From the NCBI GenBank assembly GCA_011037195.1, contig JAAEAF010004987.1, forward strand, positions 53,808-117,807: a stretch of DNA of 64,000 bases. Direction: 5' to 3'. This DNA is from Triatoma infestans. Lineage: Eukaryota > Arthropoda > Insecta > Hemiptera > Reduviidae. A program made the translations under genes and the position numbers. Of the stretch, positions 45,261-55,924 are shown piece by piece (position 1 is the stretch's first letter; every line of letters starts with the position of its first letter). The notes under the pieces were generated by a model. The model was not told where the DNA came from and did not search any database. It saw only the letters and a program-made list of their open reading frames with translations.

Positions 45261-45392
45261 ATAGACAGAATTATAGATCTTCCTCCTTGTATTTATGTAC
45301 AAAGTATATAATGTATTTTAAGTTAATATTGTTATTATAGTATTTGTGTCTACTGCTAGGGGCGCCAGTGCCCCATTACTTTATGTTTCTTT
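45261..45392 (+). repeat. Long inverted repeat C, left arm
   Basis: This 132-bp segment is inverted at 47461-47593 with about 92% identity by eye. Landmarks are GACAGAATTATAGATCTTC, TTTATGTACAAAGTATATAA and GCTAGGGGCGCCAGTG. Similarity stops abruptly on both sides. The arms bracket 2.07 kb. Confidence 0.85.
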
Positions 45393-45875
45393 CTCGGCCT
45401 GTTCCCATCCAACTAATATAGTTTGTTTTCACTGAAAATGTGAACACCTGCACACTGTTTCGCGGGCACACACACATACACAAATACACACAGTATCTGA
45501 ACAATTTCTACAGTTTTATATAGATATATATTATTAAACCAGTTAGTTATTCACTGTCTGTAACTTGTCGCCAACAGTTGTTTTCTTTATTTCATTTTAT
45601 CATTGTATACCATTTAACTATTTTAGAAATAACAAGAAAAAAAAAAAAATTGATTTAATCTAGGTGAAATAGTTTAGAAAATAGTCCTAGTCTCATTTGT
45701 TTGGTTGAAATTATATCAGCGTTAGAAATAGTATTTACAAGATGAAATATTGCAGCCATTAAATAAGCTGCTAAGTCTTAATTAAAGTATTTTATTTTCT
45801 TATGAAACACTTCTCTTAAAGAAAGTTCACAAAATTGATAGACCATTATTGAATACTATGAAAATTCACTAGTCC

Positions 45876-46130
45876 TCACGCGATGGTGTAGTGACTAGCG
45901 CACTCGTCCTTTCGTGCAAGAATTCAGGGTTCGATTCCTGTGAAGACAAAGCTGCGAGTAGTTGACCAGCATCGTGATAAAAAGTGGAAAGCTACAGTTA
46001 GTAGCGCCGTAGGTAGCCAAGGCCGGAACTAAACGGCGTGGTAACTGCGGCGTGCTTACCACATGCCCCCCCTATTCAAATCGCCGTCTGGCAAGCCTTG
46101 GCCTTTCATGGGGTGTTGCGCCATGAAGGG
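45876..46130 (+). repeat. SINE-2, copy 2
   Basis: It starts TCACGCGATGGTGTAGTGAC, with B box GGTTCGATTCC at about 45928. The body has GCATCGTGATAAAAAGTGG, TAGTAGCGCCGTAGGTAGCC, GGCCGGAACTAAACGGCG and GCCGTCTGGCAAGCC, and the end is GCGCCATGAAGG. The chance frame at 46063-46302 is partly SINE. Confidence 0.88.
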
Positions 46131-46369
46131 GGGGGATGAAAATTTCAATATTCTAATCAAACAAAAAAGTAATTGTTTTCTTTCAGATTATAGTACCGTT
46201 GCAAAAATTACTGCATCTTCTATAAAAATGAATGAAGCTCACATCATTTCCTGGATAAATTTTCACTTAGATGATACGAAAAATATAATCTATTTTAAAT
46301 AAAATAAAGGGAATTTCCGGCTGCAAAGCAAGGTTCAGGCTGTGTGGCTGCATGTACAAACTGTGAAAA

Positions 46370-46440
46370 TTTGCCATTTTATATTAATTACGTATAATTG
46401 TATTGAAGGAGTAAGAGAAAGTCCGTGTGAGGGTTTATGG
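46370..46440 (+). repeat. A-repeat terminus
   Basis: 'tttgccattttatattaatt' leads into 'gaaggagtaagagaaagtcc' and GTGTGAGGGTTTA. The terminal stem is broken by the junction with the next piece. Confidence 0.7.
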
Positions 46441-46540
46441 GTCAGGGGACTCATAAACATGAATTTCCGGTGAAAACTCAATTTGAAAAATCTGGCACGA
46501 TCGCAATATTTCCCCTTAGGAGATGTACGAGGAAGTAATA
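46441..46540 (-). repeat. A-repeat hairpin end joined head-on to the previous piece
   Basis: 'gtcaggggactcataaacatg', 'atttccggtgaaaactc', 'ggcacgatcgcaatatttcc' and a decayed hairpin 'ccttaggagatgtacgagg' lie within 100 bp. The fusion of two opposite A-repeat ends with no spacer implies recombination between copies. Confidence 0.7.
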
Positions 46541-46559
46541 TTATATAACATACACAATT

Positions 46560-46915
46560 ATTATTTTTTTTTTTTGAGGAATTGGTCTCCTTTTTTTGAG
46601 AAAATGGTCTGCTATATTTTTCTCTAAAGTGCTACCTTGGTCGATTATACAATTCTACCATCTAAACGAAATTAAATTGAAATAATAGATTGCCAAAAAT
46701 GCTGTCGTGAGAAATTAGATTTTTTATTGAATTAGTTCTTGCGTAGATTTCCATCTTTATAGTACTCTTTCAATACTTTGTGGACTGCGCCACCCACATT
46801 CATAAAATTAAGGACAATACAATGAATAGCTAAATATTCCAGGTCTAAGAAATATTTTTGAACTGAATATTATGAATTTGTTGGAGAAAGTTTTGTGGGT
46901 GTTTGACATCAATTT
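46560..46915 (+). repeat. A-repeat, degraded
   Basis: This shows 'gctaccttggtcgattatac', 'aattctaccatctaaacg' and a decayed end 'ttggagaaagttttgtggg'. Confidence 0.55.
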
Positions 46916-47460
46916 TATTTTGTTCCATTAGTATAACCGGCCAAATACAAAATGGCGGACTTACATTCATCTTACGGTTCTGCATAATTATCTATTGCTT
47001 TCTTTTTCAACGATGGAATGAAAATACTGAATTTTTTCTTTATAGCTCACATTAACTAGTATAAAATAGTAAATATTATGTTGGGAATAACTTGATTTTT
47101 GCATTTTTTTTTTTTTACAGAAAATTTCTATTGTACAATTTGATAATTTATAAAATAGGTTTCGAAGATATAATTAGCTATAAATAATTAGCCAGTCACA
47201 GTGTAGAAGTGAAGGTGTTAAAAGTGGGCGTGGTCAACATGATAATTCTAAATTTCTGTTTGGCCTAACTTACCAACCATATCAAAATTTTTTTAACTTT
47301 TGCTCCTTTTGATTAAAATTTGCCGCTTTTCAAGTTAATTACTATATTATTCAATTCACACTCGGTTTTTCAAATTGGACTCATTTTAAATAAAATAGGG
47401 TCACTATTACATTGTATGGTACTTTCACATATAAAATGACTCCTTTTAAAACAAATAAAA
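46916..47460. other. Nothing recognised
   Basis: Unique AT-rich DNA inside inverted repeat C, without frames. Confidence 0.45.
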
Positions 47461-47593
47461 AAAGAAGCATAAAGTAATGGGACACTGGCGCCCCTAGCAG
47501 TAGAAACAAATACTATAATAACAATATTATCTTAAAATACATTATATACTTTGTACATAAATACCAAAAGAAGATCTATAATTCTGTCCATAG
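47461..47593 (-). repeat. Long inverted repeat C, right arm
   Basis: Partner of 45261-45392. It lies 40 bp from the TIR of the mariner fragment at 47633. Confidence 0.85.
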
Positions 47594-47632
47594 CCGTTAA
47601 ATTAATAGCCTCAGTAACATTTTTTATACAGG

Positions 47633-48300
47633 GTGTTTCAAAAAGAATGATCTGATTTTAAAACTGTAATTCTTGATGAAAACATGATACAAAACAGAAG
47701 CAAATTGCAAAATACTCACAAATCCCAAAGTTTTCGCCTTGTTATTATAAATGATCTATGTGTCCACCACCAAGACCCTCGGACAACATCTTGTCTAGAC
47801 GACAGCTAGATTCCTCATGCACTTTACATAAAGTTACGTTGAGTAACCCATAAGTCCTATAAGTCACTGTTGTTATTCTGTTTTTCAGCTCGTCTGCCTC
47901 ACGAGCTAATGGGAGAACGAAAACAAGTTCCTTCACGTGTTTCCCTAAGAAAATATCGCATGGGGTCATGTCTGGAGATCTTGGAGGCCAACAATGTACG
48001 GTATTATCACGGGGTACCGTTGCCCTATCCGGCAATGAGGCAGTGTGTCATTGAGAAATTGTCATACGTTGTTGGGCCATGTGGTGGGGCTCCATCTGTT
48101 GGAATATGAAAAATTAGAGTCTCCTGAGTTGTGGCCAAGTCACAGCCAAGTCTGCAGCATTCAAGACAGCTCAGTCCAATCACTGTGTTTTACTCAAAAA
48201 AGAATGGGCTATAAACCTTTGTAGAAGAAATGGCACAAAAAACGTTCCTTTTAGGCGAATCTTTTTCATGCTTAATGATTTCATGATGGTTCTGAAGGCG
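47633..48300 (-). pseudogene. Mariner-like transposase fragment with one TIR
   Basis: Next to a TA dinucleotide, CAGGGTGTTTCAAAAAGAATG at 47633 is the 3' terminal repeat. On the minus strand the transposase C-terminal half is readable through frameshifts: KRNVFCAISSTKVYSPFF, TDGAPPHGP (catalytic Asp region, near 48090), CWPPRSPDMTPCDIFLGKHV (final catalytic Asp; frame 47745-48035), LKNRITTV and GGGHIDHL. The N-terminal DNA-binding half and the other TIR are lost where the next LINE begins. It is dead. Confidence 0.88.
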
Positions 48301-48473
48301 GGCTCACATTGAGCATGTTTGTGAGAAAGAACAGAAAGTTTTCTGGCAATGTAAGAGACTAGCGGGCAAGACTTGGGGAATTAACCCTCGAGGCCTTCAT
48401 TGGATTTATGAAAAGTTGGTGAAACAAAGGATACTCTATGCCGCAGTGGCATGGTGGACTGGTTCCTTGGTAG

Positions 48474-48562
48474 CTTGGAGGCACCCCTGCGTGCCCCCCC
48501 AGCATTTCTCTAGGAATCTCGTCTCCCAAAGACTAATCTGACCTCTTAGTGACGGCAAGGAA
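48474..48562 (-). repeat. Inverted copy of the LINE's own downstream sequence
   Basis: This is the reverse complement of 49706-49800 except for a 13-bp gap: GCTTGGAGGCACCCCTGCGT, AGCATTTCTCTAGGAATCTC and CCTCTTAGTGACGGCAAGG. It is inserted in the reading direction of the LINE immediately after the RT segment. Confidence 0.9.
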
Positions 48563-48568
48563 GCTGCC

Positions 48569-48966
48569 GGCGTGAACCGGTGGTAAAGTGAGTGCTGGGA
48601 TTGACAGAATCACCAGAAGGCATCTAAAATATACGGTGTGAATCAGTGATAGGATGAGCCTTTGGAGTTCACAGTTCAACCGAGGGCCTCTAAAATATCC
48701 GTTATGAATCAATGGTATGGTGGGGCGTTGAGGTACACAGATTCACCAGAAGGCGTCCAAAATATCCGGTGTGAATCAGTGATATGATAGGGCGTTAAAT
48801 TTCACACATTTACCAGATGGTCTCTTAAATATTCGGTATGAATCAGCGGTATGGTGTGCGTTGGGCTTCACTAATTCATCTGAAGGCCTCTAAAATACCC
48901 GGTATAAATGAGTAGTGTAGTGGCATGTTGGGTTCAAAGATTCACCAGAAGGCCTCTAAAAGGCCC
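48569..48966 (+). repeat. Six-copy 67-bp minisatellite inside a LINE
   Basis: Units start near 48569, 48637, 48703, 48770, 48837 and 48903. The consensus contains GTGAATCAGTGATATG, GGGCGTTGAG, GATTCACCAGAAGGCCTC and TAAAATATCCGG. GTGAATC and GATTCAC within each unit can pair. Units are about 75-85% alike by eye. The array separates RT-coding pieces that are adjacent in related elements. Confidence 0.85.
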
Positions 48967-49262
48967 TTCCTCAGAGGAACAGCAAGAAGCTGCAAGGAGT
49001 GCCGCGCACGGCCTGTTTGGCTATCACTGGTGCGATGAGAACGACACCGCCGGTGGCACTGGACTTGTTGCTGGGGCTAACCCTCTTCAGTACGTGGTTG
49101 TGGGTGAAGCGATGAAGGGTTATCTCAGAATGAGGTGTACGGGAGAATGGGTGAGAACCTTTCCGATTTCTGCTATCTAAACTCGATGAGACGAGCAAGA
49201 AATGGGGATTTGAGAGGGATTACGAGATTAGTATTGGTAGTCTAGGGGATAATAACCTTACG

Positions 49263-49676
49263 ATGCCAACGGAGGTGGGTAACGGCATTATCCGCTGTTA
49301 TTCAGATGGCTCTAGGCAGGAGGGGACTGACCTGTCAGCAGCGGAAGCATGGTTGCAGGAGGTAGACAGAGGGAGTTCGGTGGCCTTGGGTGGTATGGCC
49401 ACTGTTTTCCAGTCCGAGATGGTGGGCATTATTGAATGCTGCCGCCTTGTGGAGGAGTGGCAGGGAGAGATTAAAGAGGTGCGGATATTCTCCGATAGTC
49501 AGGCCGCACTGAGGGCTTTGAGCAAACCATGGTGGAGCTCGAAATTAGTGAGAGAATGTAGGAGAAGGCTTAATGCCTTAGTTCGGAGGGGTAAGGTGCG
49601 TCTCTATTGGATACCCGGACAAGCGGGAATAGAGGGCAATGAGAAGACGGATCAGTTGGCTAGGGAGGGATCATGA
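49263..49676 (+). pseudogene. RNase H domain of the I-like LINE
   Basis: This 137-residue open frame has the RNase H layout: CYSDGSRQEG at about 10, SEMVGI near 49, IFSDSQAALRAL near 75, WIPGQAGIEGNEKTDQLARE near the end. All four carboxylates of the DEDD set are kept. The PGQAG in place of the usual PGHxG removes the conserved histidine. It terminates at a stop (TGA at 49674-49676) before the knuckle, so the ORF is interrupted. Confidence 0.88.
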
Positions 49677-50243
49677 TTACCATTCTATGGTCCTGAACCA
49701 GCCCTTGCCGTCACTAAGAGGCTTCGCGATAAACAGATTAGTCTTTGGGAGACGAGATTCCTAGAGAAATGCTGGGGAGGCACGCAGGGGTGCCTCCAAG
49801 CTAAAAGATTTATAAAAGGAATAAAGCTGGGAGTTTCGGATCACCTCCTGTCCCTTAGTAGGACATGCCTAAGGACCTTGGTTGAGGTAGTGACTGAACA
49901 CACTTGGGTGCCTAGTCACTTGTTTAATATACGGAGGAGGACGTTTAGTCCCATTTGCTAGAACTGTGATGATGAAGTTAGGGAAACGGTATATCACTAC
50001 TTATGTCAGTGTCCCCGTTTCGCTGGTACTAGGTTTCGTGTATTTGGGAGGGTACCACTCTCGCAGGATTGTCTGAGTGAGTTGGAGTTGAAGGATATCT
50101 TGGGATATTGTAGATTGACCGGTAGGCTGCCGGGGGAGATTATTTAAGGGGTTGAATTGGGGGGTATCGGGGGGGGGATAAAAGCCATATAGGCTTAGGT
50201 CCCATGCCACTAGACACCCGGTTCAATAATAATAATAATACTT

Positions 50244-51584
50244 ATTGCGATTATTATATGGCCCATTTCACTATGGCATCTCAGAGAGAGCTTAAAATGA
50301 AACTATATCTCACTAAGAATGCCTGTATAAAATTTACTTCTACTGCTCCGTTTTACCATCATATCATTCCAATCCACAATAGCTTATCCTGGCTAAAAAC
50401 CTCCCATCAAAAAGCAATACTTCTTATTAAAATTCACCTTTAAGCCCCCATTCACTCAAATAACTCGCCCTATTTATAAAATCTATTTCATTTTAAACCA
50501 CGCCACTATCGTTTACTGCAGCAGACCATTTCATTATTCCGTCAAATCCTACCTTATTTATCCCCATAAATCCTACCTTATCCAACCTGCTACTCTTTGG
50601 ATTTTTGTTTGAAAATGTCTATTTAGAAATCTAAATTCTTTATTATTTCTATTTCTTCAAATTTAATAGTCTGCTGGTTCGCAATACCATTCACACAAAA
50701 CTTTCATACTTGTAAATACAATATTTATTCTAAACTTATTCAGATAGATATTTCTATTATAGATATTTTCTAAATATTTTTTGCTTATTTTTTATTTTTT
50801 TTTAGTTTTAAGAGTTTGTTTTTTCTACTTTCTTGTCACGTCACTTTGTAAGCTTTCTTTTCCATTTATATTTATTTATGTATTGTTTTATTGATTGCTT
50901 TTAAATTCCACTATTATTTAAAATGTATTTATTTGTTTTAGTGTTATTTCATTGGAAAGCTAATTCATTAATTTATTTAATTATTACTTCTTAGATTTTA
51001 TTCTCAGCATAAAATAATTGTTCTTTTTCTATATGTAAATGTATGTGTCTTTTTATGTGAACAACTAAGTTACGAGCTTCACTAAAGTTTTCAGTTTTTT
51101 ACTGAATAGGTTTTCACCTAAGATTTTCTGAGCCATTTCAGGTATTATAAGGTTATTCAATTTAGTTATTCTTACAGTTATACTTCTACCAGTATTGGTG
51201 AATTATTGAGAATTAAATATGTTTACTAAAATTTCTAGTTTGAAGATCCAGAACGGTTGAGTGGGAGTTTTTTTTTTGTCACTACGCCGGCACTTTGGCA
51301 ATTTCAGCCATACATTTCATTGCAGTATATTATACTAAAGTTGTCTTGCAGGAAGTCTTAAGTTGGAGGATGTTATTTGTACCAACACGTTCGCAATTCA
51401 TTCTAATCCAGTTCTACAGCTGGTCTACTACTACCAACAACTGCTCTAATTTCCAAAGACACCTGTTCAGTTAATGGTAACCTGTGAGAGATTGTAAACA
51501 GGTTACGAACTGTATACGAAGCAAACATGTTGGCAAAATTCGTACTGTTCGTTCCGGTAAGGATTTGGATCTTTATATAACTGC
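50244..51584. other. AT-rich sequence, mostly unassigned
   Basis: A weak A-repeat-like stretch lies at 51110-51270 ('cctaagattttctgagcc', 'gaattattgagaattaaa', 'tagtttgaagatccagaacgg'). Otherwise there is no gene. Confidence 0.4.
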
Positions 51585-51937
51585 TGTAACGGCAAGAGAA
51601 AGAGCCAAGCCCGATCGAGAGAAAACAGACTCTCTTTCTTGCCGTTAGAGGAGAGAAATTGGGATTGATTAAGTAGACGAGATATGAAGACACTATTATA
51701 ATAACTATAAGTTTACACTGACTGCACTGGACTGTAATGATTTAATAGAATAAAGGAGTAGAGTAGAGTTATGACACGATGCGATGTATGTTGAAACTGA
51801 TAGATTGATTGATCCATGTCTAGATCTCTCGCTGACTTATATACAGGTTCTCCCCACTCTAGCCTGCTTAAGTGAGAGAGTACGAGAGAGAGTCTGTTTT
51901 CTCTCGGTCGGGCTTGGCTCTCTCTCTTGTCGTTACA
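51585..51937 (-). mobile_element. Solo LTR with its end duplicated in inverted orientation, CTGC target duplication
   Basis: The LTR body (minus strand) matches 29726-30054: 'gctagagtggggagaacctg', TATATAAG, 'cgtgtcataactctac', 'agtccagtgcagtcagtgt', 'ccaatttctctcct'. Instead of the usual CATTATA end, its 3' end is an inverted copy of its own first 50 bp (51585-51634 against 51888-51937; TGTAACGRCAAGAGARAGAG, three mismatches). The whole is flanked by CTGC (51581-51584, 51938-51941), so it inserted in this form. A smaller palindrome TAACGGCAAGA/TCTTGCCGTTA lies within 51587-51648. Confidence 0.8.
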
Positions 51938-51941
51938 CTGC

Positions 51942-52897
51942 GGAATGCAAAAAATGTGATTAATCTCTTAGACGTAATATTTTTTTTTATAAAACTATTT
52001 TCAAACTTTGATTCCAAAGTTTCTATTTCATTGTAGATTATAGAAAATGTATATGTAGTAAAATCGTCATAATGTGTTTCATGGCAGAATTTTGTTTTTT
52101 TAGAATTAATCATAGAAATAAATCAATTAGGGAAAAATTGCATTTAATTCCTCTTTGACTAAGATCAGAATTTCTAAAATTATTTTCTGACTTATGTATT
52201 CAATATATTTTCTTCTTTTCTTTCGAGTCTAGAAGAAAAGTTTGATTTAATTCCATCAAATTCAGAAGATTTTTTTGGTGAATAAATTATGTGGTAATTG
52301 AAAATTTTGAAATTAGATATGAAAACCTTAAGTAAATATAGGAATAGGTTTTCAATAAATTTTCAAAGATGAAATTATTAATTCCAGATGAAATATCAAT
52401 CATATTAGAGCAATGGAATGTAAAGTATTTAACCTCAGGTGTAAGCTTGCTATTCTAGCAATGTGCTTGCTATTTGCTAGATGGAGGGCGTGAACCTGTG
52501 AAGCTGTATAGAGAGAGTGAGGGAGTCGACGATACTAAGTCATTTCTCTCTAGAATATCTCTCTTTTCACACACACCACACACACAAACACTGGATGGTT
52601 CTGGTTACTCTATAATGAAGCTCCACAACTGTACTCTTGTCAGTGTTAAGCTGAAACAAATTAAACTCTCGTCAGTTTAAAAGCAAGAGATTTTCCCAAG
52701 TATAACGGCGCACAAAACTCGAAGCTTTACTAACTCCCTTCATATTTCACCGTATGGAGGATTTATAAGAAAAATAGAAATGTATTTTTTTACATATAGG
52801 GAGAGAGAAAATTCCGTTACAATTTGTGGAAATTTTAATTTTTTCAAATTTTATGATTTTCTGTAACTTTTTCTACATATTTATAGACAAATAATTA
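51942..52897. other. Nothing recognised
   Basis: AT-rich unique sequence. A 68-residue frame at 52474 has no family resemblance. Confidence 0.45.
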
Positions 52898-54642
52898 AAC
52901 AAATCTGGTGTGTGAAACAGTCACCACGACTTTCTCTCACTGAAATTTACATAGTTATTTATTTATTTTTTTCCAGAAGTTTCCTCAGTACTGAGGTTTT
53001 TCTCAACCGAATATGTCGTTCAGTTTTCCTTCAAACTCTCTCTTTCGACTGCATCCTCTGCACGAAGTCAATTTCTACTGAGAGACTCCATCGGGAGATC
53101 TAACCAAGTTTTCCTGGGCTGCCCTTTCTTTCTCCCGCGGTCCACTTCCCATTCTATCACCTGCCTCGCTACACTTTCATCCTCCATCCTAAATACATGT
53201 CCAAACCAGCACAGCCTTCTTTCCTCTATCCGCTAGAGAACATTTTGCTTAACTTGCATTATTTCCCTTATTTATTCATTCCTTCTCCTTTCCAATTTCT
53301 AAACTCTAGCAGATCTCCTCCAAAAATCCATCTCAGTTGAAGGAATCTGCGTCCGTATGCTTCAGTTAGGGTCCATGTCTCTGCTCCATATAGCAATATA
53401 CTTTCCACAATTCAATTGTAAATTAACTGTTTCGTATGGTTCAGAATATTGCTACTCCACAAAACCGAATTCAGCATCTCAATAGTTCACTTTGCACTGC
53501 TGATTCTTCGGCTTATTTCTTTATTTGAGGAGCCATCCTTTCAATAATCGACCCTCACGCCCCTAATTAACTTCTCCATTTACCACGAGGTCTCCATGAC
53601 CACTTCTTGTAGACAGGTATTCAGATTTCTTGAAATTGACCTCCAAACCCCAATCACTATACACCTGCACCACTTTTTTGGCCATGTATTATATATCGTC
53701 CGGATCCTGTGCGAAAGGCTATTTGGACATCTGCAAACAACAAACTGTGCGGATAAACATTCTTCGCGATGGGCACACCCATTGGCTTGCATTTTCTATC
53801 CCGCTCTTGCAATGCAACTTGTAAGTACACCTTGAAAAGTGTAGGCGACATTGGACAGCCTTGCAATAGCCCTTTACTTGTTTTAAAGAATCTGGATAGC
53901 GTAAATCCGTTCCTCACTTAGTTACATAGTTATAATTGACTAATTCTTTTCCAACATATAATCCTTATTAGATGTTTAGTTGCCTTCAATTAATATGAAT
54001 GAGTGAATCCATAGTTTATAAAACGATTTCTTTTTTTTGTGGAAAACGGAGCCTCAACCTCCCCCAAGACCCCATTAAGTTAATTTTCTAGTTAAAGTTT
54101 CAAACAAAAGTGGTAGAAGTCCCTGTATGTTCGGTAAAGTCACAGGTTGGGTTTACCGATTTTTTTTTCGAATTAAGAAATTTGGCAACATATTTAATTC
54201 TGATTAGTATTTTATGGATGATAGAATTGTATAATAAATTAAAATAGCACTTTAGAGGAAAGCCTAAACTTCCCCCTCCCTCAAAACCCCCCTTAAATGA
54301 ATTGTTCCGGAGAAATGTTTCAATTAAAAATTGTAGCTCTTTGTATGTTTAGTTAATGTGACAAAGTTAAAAACAAAATTGTTTCTTCTTTTTTCGAGAA
54401 AAATGCAAAAAAACTGAAAAAAACTATTTTATAAAGTTCTACTTTCGGTTAACCGATTTTATTCAAAACCTTATTGTCAGGTTTCCCATTCTGCGATTAT
54501 CCATTTTCCACTTATGCTGACCATACACACACACAAATCAATTTCTAAAAACCACTTTTTCTGACTCAAGGGACCTTGAAAACGTATATTTCCGGTGAAA
54601 ACTCCATATCGAAAATTTAACACGATCATAATACTTCCTGAA
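52898..54642 (-). repeat. A-repeat interrupted by a LINE insertion
   Basis: The left terminus AATCTGGTGTGTGAAACAG with CTTTCTCTCACTG is at 52900-52942. After the LINE the repeat resumes at 53934 with 'aattgactaattc', 'aaagcctaaacttccccc', 'ttctactttcggttaacc', 'gtatatttccggtgaaaac' and 'aacacgatcataatacttcc'. The copy is otherwise near full length. A '+' copy follows at 54690. Confidence 0.8.
52959..53921 (-). mobile_element. 5'-truncated RTE-like LINE, 12-bp target duplication
   Basis: It is flanked by perfect TTACATAGTTAT (52947-52958 and 53922-53933). On the minus strand: FFKTSKGLLQGCPMSPTLFK (RT motif, near 53870), then LLFADVQIAF near 53760, where the catalytic FADD has become FADV, then frameshifted C-terminal sequence with PTWTLTEAYGRRF. 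The tail, A/T-rich (AAATAAATAAATAA on the minus strand), lies at 52959-52975. The insertion is well bounded and dead. It dates after the host A-repeat. Confidence 0.88.
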
Positions 54643-54689
54643 ATAATTGAGGTTACAGCTCCACCAAAAAAAAAAAAAAAAACCATAAC

Positions 54690-55436
54690 AAAGTTGTTGT
54701 GGTTGGGTTCCGCAAAGTTGGAAAGCATAAATGTTTTCGGGCAAAATCCATCAACCAAAAAAAGGCGACTTTACTGAATGCTATTTTTAGTTTTTCGCGA
54801 AACTGCTAGGACGATTCCCTTTGAACTTCTTATAGTATCTACTCAGATAAAAATCTACCACTTTTATTTGAAACATTGCCCCAGGGAAATTGATTCTTTT
54901 GGGGGTTTTGTAGGAACAGCAACGTAAAGCCCTGTAAGTACTACTTCAATGTTAGTGCTGCCACTTATAGAATATCAATGTACATTAGAAACATTGCCAG
55001 AATCCTATATTTGAAGAAACTCGGCTACCAGAAGTGGTAACCTCACACAAGAGCTTATTGAGTTTTTTGGAATTATCTAACAAATGACTATAGCGAATTC
55101 CTTTAAACTTGGAACGCTAACTGCACAGATATTATACCTATCACTTTTATTTGAAACATCCCCCCTCCCCAAAAAGAAGTGATTTTAGTCAGTTTTGCGG
55201 AATTTTTGGCGTTAAATCAAATATTTGTTCAAGATTATTGACATGCTCTTTACTTCCCTACTTGCTTGGGTTTAGTAGGTTTGAACTTGTCCGCTGCCCC
55301 CCCCCCCTCCTGTATCTATATTTATATAGGAACAAATCATGAAAATTTGAATTAAAGGGAAATTTGTCATTCACTATATAAATTGTATTAACAGTAGTAA
55401 GAGAAAGTCGTGTGAGTGTTTCACACGCGAGATTTC
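54690..55436 (+). repeat. A-repeat, '+' half of an inverted pair
   Basis: This has 'ttttcgggcaaaatccatc', 'aaaggcgactttactgaa', 'acttttatttgaaacattgc', 'caatgtacattagaaacattg' and the end 'gtaagagaaagtcgtgtgag' with TTTCACAC. With 52898-54642 it forms a 2.5-kb inverted pair whose two outer ends are the same terminus. Confidence 0.82.
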
Positions 55437-55924
55437 TACTGAAAACGGATATAACTTGATTCTGCATAACTGCAACCAGTTAATTTTTTTTTTTTATGAT
55501 TTCCGGTGTTTTTGAGTAATTACTTGAAAACAAGAAAATTAAAGGGGAAAAATTTTTAATTTCAAATCTATTTCCTGGTATTTTTCATGCGTACAATGAA
55601 TTAAGTGGATGGAATTTCCTGTTCAATTTATGCTCGGGAATAGCAATAACCTGCTCTATAGAACTGTGAAGTTTCATATTATATTGGTAGAATATATGAG
55701 AGGAAATGATGTACCGACAACTCAACGATGTGCGTTTCAGTTTTGTGTAATATTGCGAGTATTAACTCTTTAAATTGTTTAAACATACGAGCTGTGAATT
55801 GTTCATTTCATTTGTTTACCTATATAAAGAAGAGTAAAGGTTTTTTACATAACATTGAACTAACCCAAATAAAATTTGAAATTTAACGTCACAAGTTCCA
55901 CAAAATTATCAAAAAAATAAATTT
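55437..55924. other. Nothing recognised
   Basis: AT-rich unique sequence. Confidence 0.45.

Larger units (their letters stand above)
48306..50243 (+). pseudogene. I-like LINE 3' half with internal rearrangement and TAA tail
   Basis: Parts in order: RT C-terminal region 48306-48473 (KTWGINPRGLHWIYEKLV, RILYAAVAWW); an anomalous 490-bp block, 48474-48966; RT/thumb region with LAITGAMRTTPPVALDLLLG (about 49010-49070); RNase H (49263-49676) with all four acidic positions visible (YSDGS, SEM, SDSQ, KTDQLA); a C-terminal zinc knuckle NCDDEVRETVYHYLCQCP (first Cx2C interrupted by a stop, near 49965); and a 3' UTR with hairpin AAGCC/GGCTT at 50182-50196 and a (TAA)n tail at 50227. RNase H plus TAA tail fits the I group. 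The region is GC-richer than its surroundings, as expected for a transposed coding sequence. Confidence 0.85.

Noticed and set aside
45876..45950. tRNA gene
   Set aside because: A and B boxes are present, but the sequence continues as SINE-2 with a second copy elsewhere, and a cloverleaf acceptor stem does not close.
46063..46302. 79-residue frame near SINE-2
   Set aside because: The first third is SINE-2 sequence and the rest has no similarity.
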